A DNA stretch of 14,140 nucleotides. Origin: Deltaproteobacteria bacterium. GTDB taxonomy: Bacteria > Desulfobacterota > Desulfobulbia > Desulfobulbales > Desulfobulbaceae. The DNA lies in the NCBI GenBank assembly GCA_024277485.1, contig JAJRVA010000203.1, positions 1-14,140 of the forward strand, read 5' to 3'. Positions 6,329 to 13,266 of the stretch are shown here, one piece after another. Made by a program: the position numbers and the translations under genes. Below the pieces are notes generated by a model that worked only from the letters and a program-made list of their open reading frames with translations, ran no database searches and was not told the DNA's origin. Position 1 is the stretch's first letter; each line of letters begins with the position of its first letter.

Positions 6329-8887
6329 TTATCGACCGGCACCCAGGACCGCGGGCATGAACATGGGCCATGGAAATCCGCACTGCATGTGGGAGATATC
6401 GGTCAGCCAGGGAGTATAGTCCACGCTCCCGCCGCCGGGGTCAACCTTGTTGCAGGACGCGCAGGCAGCGGGGCCGGCTGCGTCACCCCACCAGTTATTT
6501 TCAGCGTCAACCACAGCTGTTCTGCCGCCGTTGATCTGCAGCCCCATGCCGTTGTCGATAAAGGCATTGTTCTTTGCTGTAAACAATTCATCCGACTCAA
6601 TATACAGCCCGGCCAGGACATTATTTTTCACGGTATTGCACTGCAGTTCCGCCGCCTTCACGTTGTTGTGCAACATGATACCGTGCTGGAACCCGGTCAC
6701 GCTGTTGCCGGAAAGAGCCTTTTTGCCGAAGGAGACACCGGGTCCGGGTGTGTTCACATTGAGATAGATGCCGTGGCTGGTTGCGGAGGTCCCGCTGATC
6801 CTGTTGTCGCTGATATTGACTGCGCCGATACCGAGTGTTGCCGTGGCCGGGCTGCTGTTTTGGGCCTGATACACGGCATACACCCCGGTATTATTGACAT
6901 CTGTCATGCTGTTGTCCCTGATGTCGAGTTTTCCAACGGTCATTGAGACGCCGCTCTCTGCAATGAGACCCGTTGACATTACATATGGTCCGAATGCGAC
7001 ATTCTTCATGGTGTTGTTGGAAATGTCAACATCACCGATTGTCACCCGTCCTCTACCGACATTTGAAGAGCCGATAACGCTATTCATGAAAAACACAGCC
7101 ATGCTGTTCACCGTAGAAATCGAGTTGCCGGTAATGCTGGTATCTCCGACAGTTACTGTTACCGGGCCCTGGTCGATCATACCAATGCTGTTGTTCATGA
7201 CCATGATGCCCATGGACAGGCCGGCAGCTGTCACCGGTTTGATGGCGTTCCTGGCAATACGGACAGATCCTGAGGTAAACGATGCCTTGTCCTGCATGTT
7301 GACACCGGCAGATGACTGTTGCACCATTATGCCGGCATTGGAGGCTGTCAGGGTATTGTTGGAGATGGCGAGTGACTGAATCGTGACCGAAGCGTTGTCA
7401 ACCCGGCCGGTGGCAATGCCGGATTGTATAATATATAGCGCACTGTCGCTTGTGGAGGTAAAGGTATTGCCGGTTATCGAAACGGATTTGACCTGTAGTG
7501 CGCTGTCCTCGTACATGCCGTTGCCGGAGGAGATGTTCATGATCATGCATGCGTTCTCCTCTGAATGTACAGTGTTACCGGTAATGGACAGGGGGCCGCG
7601 GGCCACGGTTGACTGAGCAAAGAGCGTGCTTGTTCCGTTTTCCATGATGTTCATGCCGAGACCTGCGGCGCTGGTCAGGCTGTTGCCGCTGATACTGGTC
7701 GCATCGACAGCGATTGCAACAGTATCATCCCAGTACTGCTGATCGATTCCATTGATCACGGTTCCGCCGAGATACAGGGCCGTGCCATCCACCGCGACAC
7801 TGTTCCCTGTCACGGTTGTCGCCGGCAGATTCACGGTGGATGCGTCTCCTACCTGGTTGGTCACACATATACCTATAGAGATCCCCTGGCTGCCGGGATG
7901 GGCAGCGGGGTCACTGTTTACGGTGTTGTTTTGCACAGTCAGGTTGCCAAGAGAAACAGCGGAATTCCCTTTGACGTCAGAAACAACCCGGTTTGCCCAG
8001 ATAACTGCGGCCGAGTCCTGGTCTGTAAACCTGTTCCCGCTGATAAGCGCGCCACCGGTGGTCAGGCGCGTATCTTTCAGTTGGGTATAAATGACAGAAG
8101 AGAACTGCACACCGTAATAACCACCTGTGAAGGTGTTGTTGTTGACGGTAAATTTTCCCACCGAGGCGGTTCCGTCGGTAAGTCCGGAAATGTTCAGGGA
8201 ATTGAGTACGATTCCCGCATCACTGCCCACGGCAAAGGTGTTGCCGGTGACAGAAAGGTTGCCGATCGTTGCGGTCAGGTTGCCGGTAGCGGCATCAAAC
8301 GCCTGGTTCAGGGTAATTTCAACACCGTTGGAAGACGTCTGGAATGTATTGTCTCTGATGACCATATTGCCGTAATATACACTGCTGCTCAACCCCCAGT
8401 CCGAGCGGATAAATGTGATCCCCCTGGTGACAGTGTTTTTGAAAACAGTATCAGCAACGGTAAAACCGCCTTCGGTAAAGGCAACACCAGTGCTGGCATT
8501 TCTGAAGGTGACGCGGGACACGCTGAATCCTTTTCCATTGACCTGCAGGGCAACAAGGGTTGACGCGTCAATGGTTACCGAACCGGCACCGGCCCCGACC
8601 AGGCTGATATGGTTCCCGCTGAAGGTGATCGGAAAGGTCTCTCCGTTGGCAGCCTGGTCATAGGTTCCGGCGGCTATCCTGAGGATGTCCGGCTCGGCAG
8701 CCGTTCCCCCGGAAATTGCTCCTGCCGCGTGCGTAATGGTTTTCCACGCGGAGACCGCGCTTAAACCGGTATTGCTGTCACTGCCGTTATCATCCACATA
8801 GTACGTCGTCGCTGTTGCCAGTCCCGGCAGGAGCAGCATGCAAAAAAAACATATCGTGCCGAGCAGGTATCGGTTCTGTCTGTACAT
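6329..8887 (-). CDS. Secreted right-handed parallel beta-helix protein
   Basis: An 852-residue exported protein of unknown substrate, with a pectate-lyase-like beta-helix fold. Residues 1-26 form a signal peptide (hydrophobic LLGTICFFCMLLLPGLATA, likely cut after ATA). The mature start TYYVDDNGSDSNTGLS.. AWKTITHAAG is the DUF1565-type opening common in secreted beta-helix proteins. The body (about 75-790) is built from dozens of rungs with degenerate V.I.GN.(F/V/I), SITGNTV and ISNNT motifs, the Asn-ladder pattern of such helices. Near the C-terminus are NNWWGDAAGP (about 797) and GGSVDYTPWLTD, which often close these domains. No sorting tail (PEP-CTERM or LPXTG) is seen. The start is ATG at 8887, giving a clean signal peptide; the frame stays open upstream to 9106, but that stretch covers the promoter and is not coding. 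ATG at 8896 is an alternative. A role in binding or cleaving polysaccharide is possible but cannot be inferred. Confidence 0.85.
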   Translation of the reverse strand: MYRQNRYLLGTICFFCMLLLPGLATATTYYVDDNGSDSNTGLSAVSAWKTITHAAGAISGGTAAEPDILRIAAGTYDQAANGETFPITFSGNHISLVGAGAGSVTIDASTLVALQVNGKGFSVSRVTFRNASTGVAFTEGGFTVADTVFKNTVTRGITFIRSDWGLSSSVYYGNMVIRDNTFQTSSNGVEITLNQAFDAATGNLTATIGNLSVTGNTFAVGSDAGIVLNSLNISGLTDGTASVGKFTVNNNTFTGGYYGVQFSSVIYTQLKDTRLTTGGALISGNRFTDQDSAAVIWANRVVSDVKGNSAVSLGNLTVQNNTVNSDPAAHPGSQGISIGICVTNQVGDASTVNLPATTVTGNSVAVDGTALYLGGTVINGIDQQYWDDTVAIAVDATSISGNSLTSAAGLGMNIMENGTSTLFAQSTVARGPLSITGNTVHSEENACMIMNISSGNGMYEDSALQVKSVSITGNTFTSTSDSALYIIQSGIATGRVDNASVTIQSLAISNNTLTASNAGIMVQQSSAGVNMQDKASFTSGSVRIARNAIKPVTAAGLSMGIMVMNNSIGMIDQGPVTVTVGDTSITGNSISTVNSMAVFFMNSVIGSSNVGRGRVTIGDVDISNNTMKNVAFGPYVMSTGLIAESGVSMTVGKLDIRDNSMTDVNNTGVYAVYQAQNSSPATATLGIGAVNISDNRISGTSATSHGIYLNVNTPGPGVSFGKKALSGNSVTGFQHGIMLHNNVKAAELQCNTVKNNVLAGLYIESDELFTAKNNAFIDNGMGLQINGGRTAVVDAENNWWGDAAGPAACASCNKVDPGGGSVDYTPWLTDISHMQCGFPWPMFMPAVLGAGR

Positions 8888-8974
8888 ATCCACCATCCAT
8901 GCATGCAATGTAGCGGTCTCATCCTGTTGGAAAAAACACTTGTGCCACTGTTTTTCAGTATCAGTCACAACTGC

Positions 8975-9003
8975 AAAATATAGTATACATAAAAGTTTAT
9001 CAA
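8975..9003 (-). promoter_or_regulatory. Sigma70-type promoter of the beta-helix gene
   Basis: Minus strand: TTGATA (complement of 8998-9003, 5 of 6), a 17-base spacer, TATTTT (complement of 8975-8980, 4 of 6). The start site would be near 8968, leaving a leader of about 80 bases. It lies inside the open frame upstream of the signal peptide, supporting the downstream start codon. It shows that the beta-helix gene need not be read from the permease gene before it. Confidence 0.5.
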
Positions 9004-9095
9004 ATATGGATGGATAAATCCAATGGGGTTTTGAATTGCCACATTTTTCGTTTCGGCCTGACGTGAAGAAACAGGGGGGAAACCGGAACTGCGGT

Positions 9096-9917
9096 TCAGG
9101 CGGCATGAAACCGCTTTTTCAGTCCGTTTACCAGAAGGGACAGTGTTACGGTGATACCCAGGTACATCAGGGCCACGGTGAACCAGATCTCAAGGGAAAG
9201 GTATGTTTCCGCGATGATGGCCTGGGCCTGCATGGTGAGGTCATAAATGGCAATGGTGCTGACCAGGGCGGAATCCTTAACCAGGGAAATTGCCTGGCTG
9301 ACCAGGGGCGGAAGGGTTCGCCGGAAGGTCTGGGGCAGGACAACAGTGCGGTAGATGTCAAAATTGTTCATTCCAAGGCTGTATGCGGCCTCCCACTGGC
9401 CCCGATGGATGGAGACAATCCCGGCGCGTATGATTTCCGAGGTGTATGCTCCTTCAAAAAGGCTTAAGGCCAGGACCGCGGAAAAAAATCGGCCCAGGCC
9501 CAGGGTTGGTCCCATCACAAAGTAGATAAAGAAGAGCTGGATCAGCAGCGGCGTGTTCCGAATGATTTCAAGATACGTTCTGGCCGTGATCCGGCCGACA
9601 AAGGAGTGTGAAAGCTGCAGGAGCGCGGTAATCATCCCGATCCCAAAGGCCAGGACCAGGCTGACCGCGGAAATTTTTACGGTTACCATGAGGCCCGGGA
9701 GGAGCGGTCCGGCGGCAAGTCCGTGTTCATTTACCACAAAGATGTACTGTGGAACCCGGTACCATTGCCAGTTGTAGCCGGATTCCCTGAAACTGACGGA
9801 AAAAAACCAGGCACAGAGAAGAACCAGCAGGCAGAATTGGATGATGTCGGCAGCGGGAGAGCGGATGAGGCGCCTCCAGCGCCCTGTCTTCCGGGAAGTA
9901 TGCGCTGCTTCAATCAT
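9096..9917 (-). CDS. Polar amino-acid ABC transporter permease (HisMQ/GlnP family)
   Basis: A 273-residue inner-membrane permease that forms the channel of a polar amino-acid importer. An N-terminal membrane helix (about 25-42) is followed by a periplasmic stretch (43-72) and then the BPD_transp_1 domain with four or more helices (about 75-265). Family hallmarks are EIIRNTPLLIQLFFIYF (117-133), the ATPase-docking loop EGAYTSEIIRAGIVSIHRGQ WEAAYSLGM (155-183), LPQTFRRTLPPLVSQ (194-208) and SLVKDSALVS (211-220). The start chosen is ATG at 9917-9915. The frame stays open to 10373, but that part is antisense to thpR and lacks membrane-protein character. No good ribosome site is visible. With one permease gene, the channel is probably a homodimer. 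The matching ATPase and binding-protein genes lie downstream on the same strand, after unrelated genes. Confidence 0.93.
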   Translation of the reverse strand: MIEAAHTSRKTGRWRRLIRSPAADIIQFCLLVLLCAWFFSVSFRESGYNWQWYRVPQYIFVVNEHGLAAGPLLPGLMVTVKISAVSLVLAFGIGMITALLQLSHSFVGRITARTYLEIIRNTPLLIQLFFIYFVMGPTLGLGRFFSAVLALSLFEGAYTSEIIRAGIVSIHRGQWEAAYSLGMNNFDIYRTVVLPQTFRRTLPPLVSQAISLVKDSALVSTIAIYDLTMQAQAIIAETYLSLEIWFTVALMYLGITVTLSLLVNGLKKRFHAA

Positions 9918-10010
9918 GGGGTTTTGTTGTATTTTTTCACCAGGGCCTGTTAGTATTCTCAGACAGCATAAACATGGTCTCTTTTTTTCGAAAGTGTTTT
10001 TCAGCTTGAC

Positions 10011-10547
10011 ATGCCCAGACTTTTTGTTGCCCTGAATCTTCCTGCACAGGTCAGGGAATACCTTGCCATGCTGTGCTGCGGCCTCCCCGGTGCCAGGTGG
10101 GTGCGGCCGGAGCACCTGCACCTCACACTCCGGTTTATCGGTGAGGTGGATGCCATGGTTTTTCAGACTGTCCGGGAGACACTTGTGGAAGTACAGGGCG
10201 AACCTTTTCCCCTGCGGCTTGAAGGGACAGGTTTTTTCCCGCCGCGGGGCAGGCCAAGGGTTGTGTGGGTTGGCATCGGCGAAAATAAACAGCTCCTGCA
10301 GCTGCGTAACCGGATTGAATCCGCCCTGGTCCGGGCAGGTCTTGAGCCGGAAGGGAGAAAATTTGCTCCCCATATCACCCTGGCCCGTTTGAAAAATACT
10401 CCTTCGGCAAAAGTCGGTGATTTTTTAGCCCGGCACGGTCTTTTTGCCACGGAAGACTTTTTCATTAACGAGTTCATGCTCTATTCCAGTGTGCTCAGCA
10501 GTAAAGGGGCAAAACATTATATTGAAGAGACCTATCCGCTCGGCTGA
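10011..10547 (+). CDS. thpR: RNA 2',3'-cyclic phosphodiesterase (2'-5' RNA ligase family)
   Basis: A cytoplasmic enzyme of the 2H phosphoesterase superfamily. Family members hydrolyse RNA 2',3'-cyclic phosphate ends to 2'-phosphate and can join tRNA halves by 2'-5' bonds in vitro. The 178 residues match the usual size. Both catalytic HxTx motifs are present: HLTL (37-40) and HITL (121-124), with the typical MPRLFVALNLP start, WVRPEHLHLTLRFIGEV (30-46) and the late YSSVLSSKGAKHYIEE (158-173). The start is ATG at 10011; the ribosome site is weak. It diverges from the permease gene. The next gene begins 24 bases after its stop, so the two are probably co-transcribed, although no shared function is evident. 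Confidence 0.95.
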   Translation: MPRLFVALNLPAQVREYLAMLCCGLPGARWVRPEHLHLTLRFIGEVDAMVFQTVRETLVEVQGEPFPLRLEGTGFFPPRGRPRVVWVGIGENKQLLQLRNRIESALVRAGLEPEGRKFAPHITLARLKNTPSAKVGDFLARHGLFATEDFFINEFMLYSSVLSSKGAKHYIEETYPLG

Positions 10548-10571
10548 ACATTTTTTCAGAGGAGGTGTCAC

Positions 10572-11135
10572 ATGAAACAGAAACTTTTTGTAATGCTTGT
10601 GGTTCTACTGGCCTGCCTGGGTCCGGGGAAGCCGGTTTTTGCGGATGCCACCATGCCGGATACCTTGAAAGCGGGTGATGCCGCGCTTGTCTTAAACGGC
10701 CAGGGAACCAGGACCAAGTTTTTTCTGACCATGTACAGGGCCGGCCTTTATCTGACTGAAAAAAGTGACCAGGCGGAAAGGATAGTGCGGGATGACAGGC
10801 CGATGGCCATTCGGCTGGTCATGGAATCATCTCTTATCACATCTGAAAAAATGGAAAAAGCCACCCTGGAGGGGTTTGAGAAATCAACCGGTGGAAAAAT
10901 GGAGCCGGTCGCAGAGGAGATCAACCGGTTTGTCGCTGTTTTCCGGGAGGAGATCAAGGAAAGCGATGTCTATGACATGGTGTACAACCCGGCCTCAGGT
11001 GTCAGGGTTGTCAAGAATGGCGATGAAAGGGAAGTCATCAAAGGATTACCCTTTAAACAGGCCCTGTTCGGCATCTGGCTTTCCCCTGACCCGGTCCAGG
11101 AAAGCCTGAAAAAGGAATTACTGGGGCAGGATTAG
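10572..11135 (+). CDS. Periplasmic chalcone-isomerase-like domain protein
   Basis: A 187-residue exported protein with a chalcone-isomerase-like (Chalcone_3/PF16036-type) fold. Bacterial members are not shown to act on flavonoids, and their role is unknown. Residues 1-25 are a signal peptide (KQKLFVMLVVLLACLG..PVFA, cut near ADA). Family marks are LVLNGQGTRTKFFLTMYRAG LYL (39-61), the middle helix SLITSEKMEKATLEGFEKS (87-105) and FKQALFGIWLSPDPVQESLK (161-180), where ..GIWL..(D/K)PV is the usual C-terminal signature. The start is ATG at 10572 with AGGAGGTG about six bases upstream, a strong ribosome site. It follows thpR by 24 bases. The tRNA terminator hairpin downstream (11193-11230) may also help end this transcript. 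Confidence 0.88.
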   Translation: MKQKLFVMLVVLLACLGPGKPVFADATMPDTLKAGDAALVLNGQGTRTKFFLTMYRAGLYLTEKSDQAERIVRDDRPMAIRLVMESSLITSEKMEKATLEGFEKSTGGKMEPVAEEINRFVAVFREEIKESDVYDMVYNPASGVRVVKNGDEREVIKGLPFKQALFGIWLSPDPVQESLKKELLGQD

Positions 11136-11187
11136 GTTTTTTCCTCGCAGATGTGTTTCCTGATGTGGTTCGCGTGACATTCGTATT

Positions 11188-11230
11188 AAAAAAAGGGTTT
11201 ACAAGATACGGTTGTATCCGGTAAACCCTT
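11188..11230 (-). terminator. Rho-independent terminator of tRNA-Cys
   Basis: Arms AAGGGTTTAC (11193-11202) and GTAAACCCTT (11221-11230) form a perfect 10-bp stem. An inner 5-bp stem, GATAC (11205-11209) with GTATC (11214-11218), is capped by a GGTT loop. Reading the minus strand, the hairpin begins 9 bases after the tRNA CCA and ends in a run of seven T (complement of 11188-11194). In the plus direction only a loose TGTTTTCT follows, so it may act weakly there for the upstream gene. Confidence 0.9.
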
Positions 11231-11239
11231 ACTGTTTTC

Positions 11240-11314
<75 letters not shown>

Positions 11315-11333
11315 CTGTATTTGGTGAGGGCAA

Positions 11334-11361
11334 TTTATACCAAAGTTTCAGGATTTGACAA
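11334..11361 (-). promoter_or_regulatory. Promoter of tRNA-Cys
   Basis: Minus strand: TTGTCA (complement of 11356-11361, 5 of 6), a 16-base spacer, TATAAA (complement of 11334-11339, 5 of 6). The start site would fall about 13 bases before the mature tRNA 5' end. The bases just after the -10 (TTGCCCTC) are GC-rich, as in the discriminators of stringently controlled stable-RNA promoters; stringent control here is an inference. Confidence 0.72.
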
Positions 11362-11398
11362 GGGGAAACCGCGCTGGATGTTTTCTTTCCATCACTTT

Positions 11399-11428
11399 TT
11401 GAATCAATATTGCCCCAGGTGCGATAAA
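11399..11428 (+). promoter_or_regulatory. Possible promoter of the rnc operon
   Basis: TTGAAT (11399-11404), an 18-base spacer, GATAAA (11423-11428), each 4 of 6 to consensus. The start site would lie about 13-15 bases before the rnc ATG. That leaves little leader, consistent with the lack of a clear ribosome site there. It is divergent from the tRNA promoter, with fewer than 40 bases between the -35 boxes. Confidence 0.28.
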
Positions 11429-11447
11429 GACACACAATAACACTTGT

Positions 11448-12188
11448 ATGCCGGTAACAATAGACACTCTTGTACAGGACAACAGCAGTCAGCTTGAAGA
11501 ACTCCAGGGCCGTATCGGGTATCATTTTCGCGATGTCCGGTTGCTGCAGCTTGCCCTGACCCACAGTTCCTTTGCCTTTGAGCGGATGAAGAACGGCCGC
11601 AACAACGAGACCCAGGAGTTCCTCGGCGATGCTGTCCTTGACCTTGCTGTGGGGTATATTCTCTTTACCCGTTTTCCGGAGATGCGGGAGGGGAAACTGA
11701 CCCGGATCCGGGCCGCTCTGGTCAACGAGACCGGGCTTACCGAAATGGCCCGCAAGGTAGATCTCGGCAAGTATCTGCTTCTTGGGCATGGCGAGGACAC
11801 ATCGAACGGCCGGGAAAAATCATCCATCCTTTCCTGCGCCTATGAAGCCCTCCTGGGCGCCCTGTTTCTGGATGGCGGATATGATGAGGCGCTGGCCTTT
11901 GTCCGGCGCTGGTTTGAACCTCTGATTGACCACCACCATGAACTGCTCATGACCGCTGACGCCAAGAGTGGATTGCAGGAACTGCTGCAGGAAAGGCATA
12001 ATGAGGGCCCGGTGTATGTCCTGGAGGGTGAAGATGGCCCTGCCCATGCCAGGATTTTTACTGTTTCGGTACGGTTCCGGGATCGTACTCTCGGCAGCGG
12101 ACGGGCATCAAGTAAAAAAGAGGCTGAGCAGAAGGCGGCCCGGGCCGCCCTTGAAGATTTACAGGCGAAACCACCTGCGCCTGCATGA
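11448..12188 (+). CDS. rnc: Ribonuclease III (catalytic Asp replaced by Cys)
   Basis: A double-stranded-RNA endonuclease that processes rRNA precursors and some mRNAs. The 246 residues are slightly longer than the roughly 226 of E. coli. The RNase III domain (about 15-160) has the signature NETQEFLGDAVLDLAV (53-68). The dsRNA-binding domain (about 172-240) shows GLQELLQERH..GPVYVLEGEDG PAHARIF and SGRASSKKEAEQKAARAAL. Against the E. coli catalytic set E38/E41/D45/D114/E117, this protein has E54/E57/D61/C130/E133. The spacing is identical (D61 to C130 is 69 residues, as D45 to D114), so the fourth position really is Cys, within SILSCAYEALLGALFLDGG. The codon is TGC at 11835-11837. The start is ATG at 11448; no strong ribosome site is seen. 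It is followed after 40 bases by a radical SAM gene on the same strand. Confidence 0.95.
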   Translation: MPVTIDTLVQDNSSQLEELQGRIGYHFRDVRLLQLALTHSSFAFERMKNGRNNETQEFLGDAVLDLAVGYILFTRFPEMREGKLTRIRAALVNETGLTEMARKVDLGKYLLLGHGEDTSNGREKSSILSCAYEALLGALFLDGGYDEALAFVRRWFEPLIDHHHELLMTADAKSGLQELLQERHNEGPVYVLEGEDGPAHARIFTVSVRFRDRTLGSGRASSKKEAEQKAARAALEDLQAKPPAPA

Positions 12189-12228
12189 GGTTCCAGGTCA
12201 GCACAGAGGTAATCAAAAAATAATTTTC

Positions 12229-13248
12229 ATGCCTTTCGTCATTCCGGTCTTTATGCCGCACCAGGGCTGTCCCCATCGCTGTATTTTCTGTAACCAGCAT
12301 CAGATAAGCGGCCAGGATGAAAACCGGGTGTCGGGGCGGGATGTCTCTGATATTGTGCAGAGATGGCTGAATCGAAGCCGGGCGGGCACTGAAAAAGAGG
12401 TGCAGGTCGCCTTTTACGGCGGCAGTTTTACCGGTCTGGCCCTCTCCCGCCAGGAAGAACTCCTTGATGCTGTTGCTCCGTTCATGAAACAGGGTATTGT
12501 TCACACTATCCGACTCTCCACCAGGCCGGATTATGTTGAGCCCGAAATTGTGGACTTTCTGCGCCGCAGGGGGGTGGGCATCGTCGAACTTGGTGTACAG
12601 TCCTTTGATGACGCGGTGCTTGAGGCAAGCAATCGCGGGCATACGGTAGAACAGTCGATTCAGGCGGTCAGACTGCTGAAGGAGGGCGGTTTTCAGGTCG
12701 GTGTGCAGCTCATGCTGGGGCTGCCCGGCCAGACAACCCGGTCACTGTTGAAGACGGCCTGTCAGGCTGTCTCCCTGCAGCCGGATTTTGTGAGGATATA
12801 TCCTGTTCTGGTACTGCAGGGCAGCAGGCTGGCATACCTGTACGAGCAGGGAGACTTCCGTCCCCTTACACTGGGCATGGCCGTCGTCAGGGCGGCAAGA
12901 ATAAAAAAATACTTTGATGATACCAGTATCAGGGTGGTACGGATGGGACTGCAGGCCGGTCCTGATCTGGAGAAAAACCTGCTTGCCGGGCCGTATCATC
13001 CGGCGTTTGGTGAAATGGTCAACTCCAGGCTGATGTTTCTTCAGGCCAGAAAACTGCTTACCGCGGTACCTGAAGGAAACAGGGTAACCTTGACGGTGAA
13101 CGAAAAGGATCAGTCAGTGTTTCGCGGTATCAGGTCAGCCAACATGAAAAGACTGGCCAGGCTGAATCTGGCAGACAGGTTTGACCTGCAGACCGATGCC
13201 GCTCAGCCGCGCTTCAGTGTGAAGATGGCTGTAAACCATAAACCTTGA
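12229..13248 (+). CDS. Elp3-like radical SAM protein without acetyltransferase domain
   Basis: A cytoplasmic radical SAM enzyme of unknown reaction, 339 residues. The [4Fe-4S]-binding motif is CPHRCIFC (C14, C18, C21; CX3CX2C), within PVFMPHQGCPHRCIFCNQHQ. The SAM-binding GGSFTG (64-69) follows, then the Elp3-type LSTRPDYVEPE (96-106) and VELGVQSFDD (119-128). The C-terminal acetyltransferase domain of true Elp3 is absent. Similar stand-alone proteins are encoded near rnc in other bacteria, often annotated loosely as Elp3-family or coproporphyrinogen oxidase-like, but no HemN-type reaction should be assumed. The start is ATG at 12229, just before the conserved IPVF.PH.GC; the ribosome site is poor (AGAGGT about 18 bases away). 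The frame is open far upstream but overlaps rnc there. It lies 40 bases after rnc and 18 bases before the ABC-F gene. Confidence 0.87.
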   Translation: MPFVIPVFMPHQGCPHRCIFCNQHQISGQDENRVSGRDVSDIVQRWLNRSRAGTEKEVQVAFYGGSFTGLALSRQEELLDAVAPFMKQGIVHTIRLSTRPDYVEPEIVDFLRRRGVGIVELGVQSFDDAVLEASNRGHTVEQSIQAVRLLKEGGFQVGVQLMLGLPGQTTRSLLKTACQAVSLQPDFVRIYPVLVLQGSRLAYLYEQGDFRPLTLGMAVVRAARIKKYFDDTSIRVVRMGLQAGPDLEKNLLAGPYHPAFGEMVNSRLMFLQARKLLTAVPEGNRVTLTVNEKDQSVFRGIRSANMKRLARLNLADRFDLQTDAAQPRFSVKMAVNHKP

Positions 13249-13266
13249 ACCAGAGACCGTTAACAA

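Noticed and set aside
6329..8887. Recurring short motifs in the beta-helix gene considered as a CRISPR-like or DNA repeat array
   Set aside because: The recurrence is at protein level (degenerate GN.(F/V/I) rungs) with irregular spacing and no identical DNA repeat units.
9918..10373. N-terminal extension of the permease frame (about 152 codons)
   Set aside because: The region is antisense to thpR, whose catalytic motifs are intact. The permease family starts near the chosen ATG, and the extension has no membrane or signal features.
11968..12228. N-terminal extension of the radical SAM frame into rnc
   Set aside because: It overlaps the dsRNA-binding part of rnc in another frame. The radical SAM family begins a few residues before the IPVF.PH.GC element, matching the ATG at 12229.
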